Positions 45,405 to 53,535 of a stretch of DNA of 64,000 bases are shown in pieces. The notes beneath the pieces are model-generated. The model saw only the letters and a list, made by a program, of their open reading frames with translations. It ran no database searches and was not told the DNA's origin. Within the stretch, counting starts at the first letter, position 1. Each line of letters begins with the position of its first letter. Origin of the DNA: Bradyrhizobium guangdongense (GTDB taxonomy: Bacteria; Pseudomonadota; Alphaproteobacteria; Rhizobiales; Xanthobacteraceae); assembly GCF_004114975.1 (NCBI RefSeq), contig NZ_CP030051.1, positions 5,394,001 through 5,458,000 on the forward strand, written 5' to 3'. A program made the translations under genes and the position numbers.

Positions 45405-47030
45405 ATGACCACCCTCACCGGCGGCGAAGCGATCGTAAGCGGGCTCGTCGCCCATGGCGTCAATACCGTGTTCGGCCTGCCCGGCGCGCAGGTCTACGGC
45501 CTGTTCGACGCCTTCCACCAGGCCCAGCTCAAGGTGATCGGCGCGCGGCACGAGCAGGCCTGCGGCTACATGGCTTTCGGCTATGCGCGCTCCAGCGGCA
45601 GGCCCGGCGTGTTCAGCGTGGTGCCCGGTCCCGGCGTGCTCAACGCCAGCGCGGCGCTGCTCACCGCGTTCGGCTGCAACGAGCCGGTGCTGTGCGTTAC
45701 CGGCCAGGTGCCGACGCAGTTCCTCGGCAAAGGCCGCGGCCATCTCCACGAAATGCCGGACCAGCTCGCCACCTTGCGCACCTATGTGAAATGGGCCGAC
45801 CGGATCGAATATCCCGGCAACGCGCCGACCGTCGTTGCGCGCGCCTTTCAGGAGATGATGTCAGGCCGGCGCGGACCCGCCTCGGTCGAAATGCCGTGGG
45901 ACGTTTTCACCCAGCGCGGCGATACCGCCGCGGCACAGGTGCTGGAACCTCTGCCTGCACCGCCGCCCGATCCTGACATGATCAAGCAGGCGGCTGCGCT
46001 CATCAAAAGCAGCAAGGCGCCGATGATCTTCGTCGGCAGCGGCGCAATCGAGGCGGGCGAGGAGATCCTCGAGCTCGCCGAGATGATCGATGCGCCGGTG
46101 GTCGCGTTCCGCAGCGGCCGCGGCATCGTCTCCAATGCGCATGAGCTCGGCCTCACCATGGCCGCCGCCTATAAGTTATGGGCCAAGACCGACCTGATGA
46201 TCGGGATCGGCACGCGGCTGGAACTGCCGACGATGTCGCGCTGGCCGTACCAGCCCGACGGCCTCAAGAGCATCCGCATCGACATCGATCCGGTCGAGAT
46301 GCGGCGCTATCAGTCGACCACCGCGATCGTCGCGGACGCCAAGGCGGCGACCGCCGATCTCGTCGCAGCCGTGCGCAAGGCCGGCTACAGCAAGACCGCC
46401 GGACGCCGCGCCGCGATCCGCGAAGCGACCGCGACGGCGCAGCAGGAAATCCAGCGCATCCAGCCGCAGATGGCGTACCTGAACATCCTGCGCGAGGTGC
46501 TGCCGGCCAATGCGATCGTGACCGACGAGCTGTCGCAGTTCGGCTTCGCCTCCTGGTACGGCTTTCCGATCTACCAGCCGCGCACCTTCATCACCTCGGG
46601 CTACCAGGGCACGCTCGGATCGGGCTTTCCGACGGCGCTCGGTGCCAAGGTCGCAAATCCCGACACGCCCGTGGTGGCGATCACCGGCGACGGCGGCTTC
46701 ATGTTCGGCGTGCAGGAGCTTGCCACCGCCGTGCAGTTCAACATCGGTGTGGTGACGCTGGTGTTCAATAACAATGCCTATGGCAATGTCCGCCGCGACC
46801 AGCGCGAAAGGTTTGAAGGCCGCGTCGTGGCCTCCGATCTGGTCAATCCTGACTTCGTCAAGCTCGCGGAGTCCTTTGGCGTGGCTGCGGCGCGCGTCAA
46901 CGCCCCGGATCAATTCAAGGCCGCGATGGAGAAGGCGCTGGCGCATGGCGGGCCATACTTGATCTCGGTGGAAGTGACCCGGGACTCGGAAGTGAGCCCC
47001 TGGGCGTTCATTCACCCGCCGAAGCCGTAG
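45405..47030 (+). CDS. thiamine-diphosphate-dependent enzyme, acetolactate-synthase-like
   Basis: The 541-residue protein has the three-domain ThDP layout: an N-terminal pyrimidine-binding domain with activating Glu50 (GARHEQACGYMAFGYAR), a central DHS-like domain (about 190-320, VGSGAIEAGEEI), and a C-terminal PP domain with GDGGFMFGVQELATAV...NNNAYGNVRRDQ. The retained Glu rules against glyoxylate carboligase. It ends the hpa operon 26 bp after the FAH gene, so it may act on pyruvate or succinic semialdehyde formed by the pathway, or on another keto acid. The ATG at 45405 is preferred over a TTG at 45387. Confidence 0.85.
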   Translation: MTTLTGGEAIVSGLVAHGVNTVFGLPGAQVYGLFDAFHQAQLKVIGARHEQACGYMAFGYARSSGRPGVFSVVPGPGVLNASAALLTAFGCNEPVLCVTGQVPTQFLGKGRGHLHEMPDQLATLRTYVKWADRIEYPGNAPTVVARAFQEMMSGRRGPASVEMPWDVFTQRGDTAAAQVLEPLPAPPPDPDMIKQAAALIKSSKAPMIFVGSGAIEAGEEILELAEMIDAPVVAFRSGRGIVSNAHELGLTMAAAYKLWAKTDLMIGIGTRLELPTMSRWPYQPDGLKSIRIDIDPVEMRRYQSTTAIVADAKAATADLVAAVRKAGYSKTAGRRAAIREATATAQQEIQRIQPQMAYLNILREVLPANAIVTDELSQFGFASWYGFPIYQPRTFITSGYQGTLGSGFPTALGAKVANPDTPVVAITGDGGFMFGVQELATAVQFNIGVVTLVFNNNAYGNVRRDQRERFEGRVVASDLVNPDFVKLAESFGVAAARVNAPDQFKAAMEKALAHGGPYLISVEVTRDSEVSPWAFIHPPKP

Positions 47031-47032
47031 TC

Positions 47033-47152
47033 CGTCATTCCGGGGCGCGCGTAGCGCGAGCTATGATGCGCAATTGCGCATCTGAGAATCCATAAACACG
47101 ATCGGGAGTATGGATTCCGGGCCTGCGCCTTACGGCGCATCCCGGAATGACG
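47033..47152. repeat. palindromic intergenic repeat with inner perfect palindrome
   Basis: CGTCATTCCGGG (47033-47044) pairs with CCCGGAATGACG (47141-47152). The inside holds a perfect 18-bp palindrome GATGCGCAATTGCGCATC (47065-47082). The whole lies between the convergent ends of the ThDP enzyme gene and alkB, where it could also act in termination. Confidence 0.9.
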
Positions 47153-47159
47153 AAAAGGA

Positions 47160-47813
47160 TCACCGCGTCCTGCGAAACGTCAGATTGATCCTGATACGCC
47201 CCAGCAGCGCGTGCTCGCCTTCTGCAAGCGGCGCGACGCCGTGATAGGCAAGCCTGGAGGGTCCACCCCAGACAACGACGTCGCCATGGACCAGCCGAAA
47301 ACGCCGCGGCTTGTCGCTGCGCGCAAGGCCGCCGAACAGGAAGGTCGCTGGCAGGCCGAGCGAGGCCGAGACGATCGGCGCCGAATAGTCGAGCTCATCC
47401 TTGTCCTGGTGCAGCGACAGCCGCGTGCCGGGCTCGTAGCGATTGACGAGACAGGCATCCGGCGCGAAGTTTTGGAAGCCCCCCTGCTCCGCCGCGCGGC
47501 GGGCGAGATCGCACAGTACCGGCGGCATCGCCGGCCATGGCGCACCGGTCTTGGGATCGATGGGATCATAGCGATAGCCGGTGTGATCGGTGATCCAGCC
47601 GCGCTCGCCGCAATTGGTCATCGCCACCGACATCTGGTAGCCGCCGGGCGTCGTCATGCGGCGGAACGGCGATTGCGCGACGATCGCGCGCACGGCTTCG
47701 ATCAACTCGTTCTCGATCGGCCTGACAAAACCGCGCAGCAGCACGGCGCCGTCGGCGATCTCCTCACGGGACGGCTGCGCCTCGGCAACGTTGTCGAACA
47801 AATCAGCCGTCAA
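47160..47813 (-). CDS. alkB: DNA/RNA alkylation repair dioxygenase AlkB
   Basis: AlkB removes 1-methyladenine and 3-methylcytosine by oxidative demethylation with Fe(II) and 2-oxoglutarate. The 217-residue protein has the metal triad His135-x-Asp137 (SLHQDKDE) and His191 (AYHGV), the substrate-recognition stretch TPGGYQMSVAMTNCG, and the terminal RINLTFR arginines. It aligns well with E. coli AlkB from the first residues. The start is read as TTG at 47813 (MTADLFD aligns with the E. coli N-terminus); no ATG fits. It lies 9 bp behind a second 2OG-Fe(II) oxygenase gene. Confidence 0.93.
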   Translation of the reverse strand: MTADLFDNVAEAQPSREEIADGAVLLRGFVRPIENELIEAVRAIVAQSPFRRMTTPGGYQMSVAMTNCGERGWITDHTGYRYDPIDPKTGAPWPAMPPVLCDLARRAAEQGGFQNFAPDACLVNRYEPGTRLSLHQDKDELDYSAPIVSASLGLPATFLFGGLARSDKPRRFRLVHGDVVVWGGPSRLAYHGVAPLAEGEHALLGRIRINLTFRRTR

Positions 47814-47822
47814 TCGGAATTC

Positions 47823-48569
47823 TCATTTGGCATCGTGAAAGATCACACCCAGCGTGTGGCGCTGGCCGGACCTGATGCGGCTGACGCCATGGCGGAGATT
47901 AACGCGATAGGTGCCGCGTGTCCCCTGCACCGGGCGGTGATGCACAGCGAAAGCGACCGCATCGCCCTGCGCCAGCGGCACGACTTCGGCACGGGATTGC
48001 ATGCGCGGGCGCTGCTCAGTCAGCACGAATTCACCGCCGGTGAAGTCGCGCCCCGGCTCGGACAGCAGGATCGCGACCTGAAGCGGGAACACGTGCTCGC
48101 CATAGAGATCCTGGTGCAGGCAGTTGTAGTCGCCGGCCTCGTATTGCAGCAGCAGCGGCGTCGGCCGCGCCTGCCCCGCCTCGTGGCAGCGCTTCAGGAA
48201 CGCCGCATGCGCGGCGGGATAGTGGATGTCGATCCCCATCGCCTGGTTCCAGCTATTGGCAACGGCTTGCAAATGCGCATAGAGCGCCGGACGCAGCTCC
48301 GCGATGAGATCAGGCAACGGGTAGGAGAAATATTTGTATTCGCCGCGGCCAAAGCCGTGGCGCCCCATGACGATGCGGCTGCGGAAGTGGGCGTCGTCGG
48401 GATAGAGCGCGGCGATGGCAAAGCACTGCTCGGGCGTGAGCAGGTGTTTCAGAACGGCGCAGCCCTGAGAGTCGAGCTCGGCGGTGATTTGGGGCCAGTC
48501 GAGGGCGTCCACGTGGGTTGTGAGGTCCGCGGCGAGATTAGCAGGTGACTTGCGTGCTGTTGCTGTCAT
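47823..48569 (-). CDS. 2OG-Fe(II) oxygenase (COG3826-like)
   Basis: The 248-residue protein has the double-stranded beta-helix metal pattern HQDLYGEHVFPLQVAILL (His-x-Asp) and a later His in FAVHHRPVQG, with an Arg in TYRVNLRHGVS for 2-oxoglutarate. The N-terminal half (QGCAVLKHLLTPEQC) is typical of the uncharacterised 2OG oxygenase family that often lies next to alkB and ada in alphaproteobacteria. A role in alkylation damage is inferred. Start at 48569 avoids an upstream extension that lies in a repeat. It is co-transcribed with alkB. Confidence 0.85.
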   Translation of the reverse strand: MTATARKSPANLAADLTTHVDALDWPQITAELDSQGCAVLKHLLTPEQCFAIAALYPDDAHFRSRIVMGRHGFGRGEYKYFSYPLPDLIAELRPALYAHLQAVANSWNQAMGIDIHYPAAHAAFLKRCHEAGQARPTPLLLQYEAGDYNCLHQDLYGEHVFPLQVAILLSEPGRDFTGGEFVLTEQRPRMQSRAEVVPLAQGDAVAFAVHHRPVQGTRGTYRVNLRHGVSRIRSGQRHTLGVIFHDAK

Positions 48570-48632
48570 GGCTACGCCTTTCGCAAAACTATCCCGCCCC
48601 GCGCCACCCGATTTCCGATGACTTGCTCCGTC

Positions 48633-48719
48633 CGTCATTGCGAGCGGAGCGAAGCAATCCAGGCTCGCTTCGAGGAGGGATTCTGGATTGCTTCGTCGCA
48701 AGAGCTCCTCGCAATGACG
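48633..48719. repeat. palindromic intergenic repeat (GCAATGACG/CGTCATTGC type)
   Basis: The left arm at 48633-48662 starts CGTCATTGCGAGCGGAGCG and ends CAATCCAG. The right arm at 48683-48719 starts CTGGATTGCTTCG and ends CGCAATGACG. The same family recurs at 63555-63651. It lies between the convergent-free ends of the DUF2848 gene and the oxygenase start. Confidence 0.9.
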
Positions 48720-48764
48720 CAGGGAGAGAGTTACGGCGCAACCACTGCGGAAGCGCCTCTGGCC

Positions 48765-49451
48765 TCAGCCCCGCACCGGCAGCGTCGCCACGTCATATCC
48801 GTGCGTGATCGTGCGCTTCAGCACGGGATCTTCCAGCTCGAACTCGAAGCGTTCGGCGGGACGGATGCCGCCTTTGGCGGCGAAGGTTCCGCCGAACATG
48901 GCGCAGCCATCGGGGAACTTGCCGCCCTCGAAGCCGCGCGCGATCAGCTCGGTGACCGGCAGCATCGCATCCAGCGTACCCTCCTGGTAGAGCACGCGCT
49001 CACCTTTGATCGTGGCGTAGGAGCGCAAGATCATCCTGTCCCAATGGCCGATGACGTCGTCGAGCTCCCACAGCGTGGAGGCGATCGGCTTGTCGCACAT
49101 CTGCTTGGAGACCGTGACGTTGTAGGCCTCGACCTTGCGGTCGGTGTGGTCGGAGCCGCAGCCGACGAAGATGCGGCCCTGCCAGCCGATCAGCACGAAC
49201 TCGACCTCGCCGGAGGAATCGCCGCCCGTGCATTCGATGCTGTCTTCCTGGGTCAGCCGCCGTGCCGAGGCACGGTAGTAGATCGGCGTCGACGCCGGCG
49301 GTGCGATGCCCATCTCTTGCAGCTCTTTGATGTGCTTGTCGCGCGCGACCGGATCGCGGCCGGTCCAGCCGGCGATGACCATCTGGTCGATCGCCAGGGT
49401 CAGCGGCGTGGTGGTGTCCTGGGCATCAACGGTGAAAGTGAGGTCAAACAC
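48765..49451 (-). CDS. DUF2848 family protein
   Basis: The 228-residue protein resembles DUF2848, a family related to fumarylacetoacetase-like folds and often encoded beside amidases. Visible conserved parts are VIAGWTGRDPVARDKHIKEL near residue 25, TGGDSSGEVEFVLIGWQGRIFVGCGSDHTDRKVE near 75-108 and KFPDGCAMFGGTFAAKGGI near 185. No reaction is known to me. The GTG at 49451 lies 8 bp inside the end of the amidase gene, so the two are translationally coupled and probably act on the same compound. Confidence 0.82.
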   Translation of the reverse strand: MFDLTFTVDAQDTTTPLTLAIDQMVIAGWTGRDPVARDKHIKELQEMGIAPPASTPIYYRASARRLTQEDSIECTGGDSSGEVEFVLIGWQGRIFVGCGSDHTDRKVEAYNVTVSKQMCDKPIASTLWELDDVIGHWDRMILRSYATIKGERVLYQEGTLDAMLPVTELIARGFEGGKFPDGCAMFGGTFAAKGGIRPAERFEFELEDPVLKRTITHGYDVATLPVRG

Positions 49452-50793
49452 GAATGACGGTCTCCATGCCGGCAGCAAGTTCAAAGATACGGCGATCGGA
49501 CCCGCCGGCACCCGCAAGCATCAAGCCGACGGGGATATCGCCCTCCCGATGCGCGGGCAGCGAGATGGCACAGCCGTCGATCATGTTGATCAGGGTGCAG
49601 TTGCGCAGCGCGCGCAGGTTTTGCGCGGTGAACGCCTTGTCGTCGGCAAGGTCTGCGATCTTCGGCGGCGTGTTGGCCGTGGTCGGCAGCACCAAGGCGT
49701 CATAGGGCGCGATGCGCGCATTGACGCGGGCGATCAGCGAGCGGCGCTCGTTGAGCAGATCGATGTAGTCGGCCGCGCTCTGCGCCTCGCCGCGCATGAT
49801 GCGGACGGCGACACGGGGATCGTAGACGTCGCCCTTGGCGGTGATGAGATAGCGATGCCAGGCATAGCTCTCGGATGCGGCAAAGCCGCCCTTGGCGTTC
49901 ATCGGGCCGATGTCATGGAACTCCGCCATCTCGATGCGTTCGATGACGGCGCCGTGGTCGGAAAGCGTCTTCAGTGCGCGCTCGAAAGTCTCGGCAACCT
50001 CCGCATCGAGATCGTCGAGCGCAATCGTGGTCGGCACCGCCAGCCGCATGCCCTTCACGGGACGTGGCTTCAGCGCGACGTTCGGCTCGTTGGCGAGCAC
50101 CGCATCCATTATGGCACAGCAACTGACCGAACGCGCCAAGGGTCCGATACTGTCGAGCGAGAAGGACAGCGGCACGGTGCCATCGAGCGGCACGCGGCGC
50201 TGCGTCGGCTTGTAGCCGACGATGCCGTTGAAGGCCGCCGGAATGCGGCAGGAGCCGCCGGTGTCGGTGCCAAGCGCGCCATGCGCCATGCCATCGAGCA
50301 CGGACACCGCCGCACCCGAGGACGAGCCGCCGGGCACGTGGCCCTCGGCCCGGTTCCAGGCGCCCTTCGGCGTGCCGTAATGCGGATTGATACCGATGCC
50401 GGAATAGGCGAACTCGGTCATGTTGGTGCGCCCGATCACGACGAAGCCAGCCTTGCGCAGGCGCGCCACCGCCGGCGCATCGTGCTCGGCCGGATCGGAA
50501 TCGTCGAGCGCGCGGGAGCCGGCCCGCGTCGTCTGCCCCTTGATGTCGAACAGATCCTTGATCGAGACCGGGATGCCGGCATAGCGCGACGGCGCGGCTT
50601 TGGCCTTGCGCAGGCCGTCCATCGCATCCGCAACCGCCAGCGCGGCGTCCTTGTCGACATGGAGGAAGGTGCGCTGCCCTTCGCCGGCGGGATCGGCGAT
50701 CCTGGCGATACAGGCTTCGACCAGTTTTCGGGAGGTCGTGCGACCGCTTTCGAGGTCTTCGGCGAGCTTCGCCAATGTCGGGAAATCGGGCAT
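49444..50793 (-). CDS. amidase signature family hydrolase
   Basis: The 449-residue protein has the amidase signature triad: Lys79 (PVSIKDLFD), the cis-Ser in GGSSSGAA (about 157-159) and the nucleophile Ser181 (GTDTGGSCRIPA). It hydrolyses an unknown amide in the cytosol. It differs from GatA in context: no gatB or gatC is nearby. ATG at 50793 starts MPDFPTLAKLAEDL, the usual N-terminal helix. The gene overlaps the DUF2848 gene by 8 bp. Confidence 0.92.
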   Translation of the reverse strand: MPDFPTLAKLAEDLESGRTTSRKLVEACIARIADPAGEGQRTFLHVDKDAALAVADAMDGLRKAKAAPSRYAGIPVSIKDLFDIKGQTTRAGSRALDDSDPAEHDAPAVARLRKAGFVVIGRTNMTEFAYSGIGINPHYGTPKGAWNRAEGHVPGGSSSGAAVSVLDGMAHGALGTDTGGSCRIPAAFNGIVGYKPTQRRVPLDGTVPLSFSLDSIGPLARSVSCCAIMDAVLANEPNVALKPRPVKGMRLAVPTTIALDDLDAEVAETFERALKTLSDHGAVIERIEMAEFHDIGPMNAKGGFAASESYAWHRYLITAKGDVYDPRVAVRIMRGEAQSAADYIDLLNERRSLIARVNARIAPYDALVLPTTANTPPKIADLADDKAFTAQNLRALRNCTLINMIDGCAISLPAHREGDIPVGLMLAGAGGSDRRIFELAAGMETVIRV

Positions 50794-50971
50794 GTCTGTC
50801 TCACGGAATATTTGCGCGCGCAATCTATAGCGCGGCCTAAGTTCGACACAAGCATTGTGCGCATGATGGCATGCATGCGCATTGCTGGACCGTTGACGCA
50901 CGATAGCCGATTGTCGCATCAAGATCGAAACAGGCGGGCACGAAGCCCGCCGTTTGGGAGGGTTTTCCGAG

Positions 50972-51385
50972 ATGGCCGAACCGCAGCGTGCGCGACCGAA
51001 ACCAACGCCGGAGACCCAGCACTTCTGGGACGGCACCAAGGCGGGCGAGCTGCGCCTGCAGCGTTGCGACGCCTGCGCGCATGTCTATTTCCCGCCGCGT
51101 CCGTTCTGCCCGTCCTGCGCCTCGCGCAAGGTCAGCGTCTTCAAGGCGAGCGGCAAGGGCTTCCTCTACAGCTATGTGATCAACCACCGCCCCGCAGCGC
51201 CCGGCTTTACGCCACCTTATGCCATCGCCGTGGTCGAGCTTGCCGAGGGGCCGCGGATGATGAGCAACATCATCGACTGCCCGCAGACGCCGGAGGCACT
51301 CGAGCTCGACATGAAGCTCGAAGTCGCCTTCCAGCAGCTGGACGACAAGATCACTCTCCCCGTGTTCCGTCCGGCGAAAGGGTAG
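50972..51385 (+). CDS. DUF35 / OB-fold zinc-ribbon protein
   Basis: The 137-residue protein has a rubredoxin-like zinc ribbon with Cys32, Cys35, Cys46 and Cys49 (RCDACAH...FCPSCAS) followed by an OB fold (about 60-130). DUF35 proteins pair with thiolase-like proteins or HMG-CoA synthases to form multienzyme complexes, for example the ChsH2-Ltp2 retro-aldolase of steroid side-chain degradation. GGGAGGG precedes the ATG at 50972. It lies 3 bp before the thiolase-like gene, which strongly suggests a complex. Confidence 0.9.
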   Translation: MAEPQRARPKPTPETQHFWDGTKAGELRLQRCDACAHVYFPPRPFCPSCASRKVSVFKASGKGFLYSYVINHRPAAPGFTPPYAIAVVELAEGPRMMSNIIDCPQTPEALELDMKLEVAFQQLDDKITLPVFRPAKG

Positions 51386-51388
51386 ACC

Positions 51389-52528
51389 ATGCGCAAGAAC
51401 CAGGTTGCCGTAGTGGGCGCGGCCGAGACCACCGAGCTCGGTGTCATCCCCCATGCTTCGCAGCTCCAGCTGCACGCGGACGCGGCACTCAATGCCATTG
51501 CCGACGCCGGGTTGAAACTCTCCGACATTGACGGCTTTGCCACCGCGGTCGAGACGCCGCAGCAGGTCTGCCACTATCTCGGCATCAAGCCGACCTGGGT
51601 CGACGGCACCTCGGTCGGCGGGTGCTCGTTCATGCTGCATGTCCGCCATGCGGCTGCGGCGATCGAGGCCGGCCTGTGCAGGACCGTGCTGATCACCCAC
51701 GCCGAGAGCGGCAAGTCGATGATCGGCAAGCAGCCGCGCTTCACCGCCGCGGACAGCCTCAACGGCCAGTTCGAGGCGCCCTATGGCGTCTACGGCCCGC
51801 CCAGCATGTTCCCGATCCCCGTGCTGCGCTTCATGAAGACCTATGGCATCACGCATGAGCAGCTCGCCTCGGTCGCTGTCGTGCAGCGGGAATGGGCAGC
51901 GAAGAATCCGCGCGCGATGATGAAAGATCCGATCACGGTCGCCGATGTCCTCAACTCGCGCATGATCGCCTATCCGTTCCGACTGCTGCAGTGCTGCCTC
52001 GTCACCGACGGCGGCGGCGCGCTGATCCTGACGTCGGCCGATCGCGCCAAGGATTTTCCACGCAAGCCCGTCTATATCATGGGCACCGGCGAGAGCGTGG
52101 AGACGCCGATGGTCAGCCAGATGGAGACCTTTAATTCGTCGCGCGCGTTCAAGACGGCGGGGCCCCTTGCTTTCAAGGAGGCTGGCATCGCACACAAGGA
52201 CGTGGATCATCTCATGATCTACGATGCCTTTGCGCATCTGCCGCTGTTCGGCCTCGGCGATCTCGGCTTCATGCCGCACGAGGAAACCGGCAAGTTCATC
52301 GCAGACGGCAACACCCGGCCCGGCGGCAAGCTGCCGCTCAACACCAATGGCGGAGGCCTCTCCTACATGCATTCGGGCATGTATGGCATGTACGCGCTTC
52401 AGGAGAGCGTGCGCCAGATGCGCGGCATCGCGCCGGCGCAGGTGCCGAACGCGAAGATTTCAGTGTGCCACGGCGTCGGCGGCATGTTCGCCGCCTCGGG
52501 CACGATCGTGTTTACGAACGAGAGGTAA
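51389..52528 (+). CDS. thiolase-like / lipid-transfer protein family, possible retro-aldolase
   Basis: The 379-residue protein has the thiolase fold of the SCP2/Ltp branch: VAVVGAAETTELG at the N-terminus, a GTSVGGCSFMLHV segment where the nucleophilic Cys of thiolases would lie, and NTNGGGLSYMHSGMYG and CHGVGGMFAASGTIVF near the C-terminus. The classical GHPxG motif is replaced by MHSGMYG, with a Tyr two residues before the His, which recalls Ltp2-type aldolases. With the DUF35 partner it may cleave a beta-hydroxyacyl-CoA rather than a beta-ketoacyl-CoA. The substrate is unknown. Confidence 0.85.
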   Translation: MRKNQVAVVGAAETTELGVIPHASQLQLHADAALNAIADAGLKLSDIDGFATAVETPQQVCHYLGIKPTWVDGTSVGGCSFMLHVRHAAAAIEAGLCRTVLITHAESGKSMIGKQPRFTAADSLNGQFEAPYGVYGPPSMFPIPVLRFMKTYGITHEQLASVAVVQREWAAKNPRAMMKDPITVADVLNSRMIAYPFRLLQCCLVTDGGGALILTSADRAKDFPRKPVYIMGTGESVETPMVSQMETFNSSRAFKTAGPLAFKEAGIAHKDVDHLMIYDAFAHLPLFGLGDLGFMPHEETGKFIADGNTRPGGKLPLNTNGGGLSYMHSGMYGMYALQESVRQMRGIAPAQVPNAKISVCHGVGGMFAASGTIVFTNER

Positions 52529-52533
52529 TCGAT

Positions 52534-53448
52534 ATGAGCAAATCACTGCAGGACAAGGTCATCATCGTCACCGGCGCGGGCCGTGGCATCGGGCGCGAGA
52601 TCGCACTGCTTTGCGCCGGCGAGGGCGCCAAGGTCGTGGTCAACGATCCCGGCGGGGCCGCCGACGGCGCCGGTGCGAACGCCGCGCCGGCCGAGGAAGT
52701 GGTCGAGGAGATCAAGAAGCGCGGTGGCACCGCCGTGGCCAATTTCGAGTCGGTCGCCGAGGCGATCCCGGCCAGCAAGATCGTCAAGACCGCGACCGAT
52801 CATTTCGGCCGGCTCGACGGCGTCGTCAACAATGCCGGCATCCTGCGCGATATGATCTTTCACAAGATGAGCGTGGAAGCGTTCGAGGCTGTCATCAAGG
52901 TGCATCTGATGGGCTCGTTCTATGTCAGCCACGCCGCGGCGCGGATCTTCCGCGAACAGGAGAGCGGCTCCTTCGTGCATTTCACCTCGACCTCCGGCCT
53001 GATCGGCAATTTTGGCCAGGCCAACTACGCCGCCGCCAAGCTCGGCATCGTCGGTCTGTCGAAGTCGATCGCGCTCGACATGGGCCGTTTCAACGTCCGC
53101 TCCAACTGCGTCTCGCCGTTCGCCTGGACCCGCATGATCGGCACCATTCCCACCGAGACCGAAGCTGAGAAGGCGCGCGTCGAGAAGATCAAGCAGATGG
53201 GCCCGGAGAAGATCGCGCCGCTCTGCGGTTATCTGCTCGGCGATTCCGCCAAGGACGTCACCGGCCAGATCTTCGGCGTGCGCATGAACGAGATCTTCCT
53301 GTTCAGCCAGAACCGCCCGATCCGCTCGGTGCAGCGGAGCGAAGGCTGGACGCCGCAATCGATCGCGGAACATGGCATGCCGGCACTGAAGGGCTCGTTC
53401 TACAAGCTCGACCGCTCCGCGGACATCTTCACCTGGGATCCCGTCTAG
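52534..53448 (+). CDS. short-chain dehydrogenase/reductase
   Basis: The 304-residue SDR has the NAD(P)-binding TGAGRGIGREIA motif (about 13-24), an NNAG motif near residue 96, the active-site Ser in FTSTSG and the Tyr-Lys pair in NYAAAK near 165. It has about 50 residues beyond a classical SDR core, and resembles the SDR domain of peroxisomal multifunctional (HSD17B4-type) enzymes that oxidise 3-hydroxyacyl-CoA. It follows the thiolase-like gene by 5 bp with GAGAGG upstream, so it probably supplies or uses that enzyme's substrate. Confidence 0.92.
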   Translation: MSKSLQDKVIIVTGAGRGIGREIALLCAGEGAKVVVNDPGGAADGAGANAAPAEEVVEEIKKRGGTAVANFESVAEAIPASKIVKTATDHFGRLDGVVNNAGILRDMIFHKMSVEAFEAVIKVHLMGSFYVSHAAARIFREQESGSFVHFTSTSGLIGNFGQANYAAAKLGIVGLSKSIALDMGRFNVRSNCVSPFAWTRMIGTIPTETEAEKARVEKIKQMGPEKIAPLCGYLLGDSAKDVTGQIFGVRMNEIFLFSQNRPIRSVQRSEGWTPQSIAEHGMPALKGSFYKLDRSADIFTWDPV

Positions 53449-53454
53449 CCTTAT

Positions 53455-53520
53455 TTCAGGCATCTCTGCGCCGCGATCTCTGGTTGTCTTGTCCAGAGAT
53501 CGCCCCGCTTTATGCCTGAA
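53455..53520 (+). promoter_or_regulatory. large nested hairpin between SDR and SMP-30 genes
   Basis: The outer arms TTCAGGCAT (53455-53463) and ATGCCTGAA (53512-53520) enclose inner arms GCGATCTCTGG (53473-53483) and CCAGAGATCGC (53493-53503) around a nine-base loop. Both stems are perfect. No T-run follows, so it may protect or attenuate the SDR transcript or form part of the SMP-30 leader. Confidence 0.65.
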
Positions 53521-53535
53521 TGCGGGCGAATGGTG

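Noticed and set aside
45405..47030. Glyoxylate carboligase (gcl) identity for the ThDP enzyme
   Set aside because: The activating Glu (Glu50) is present, whereas glyoxylate carboligase has a hydrophobic residue there.
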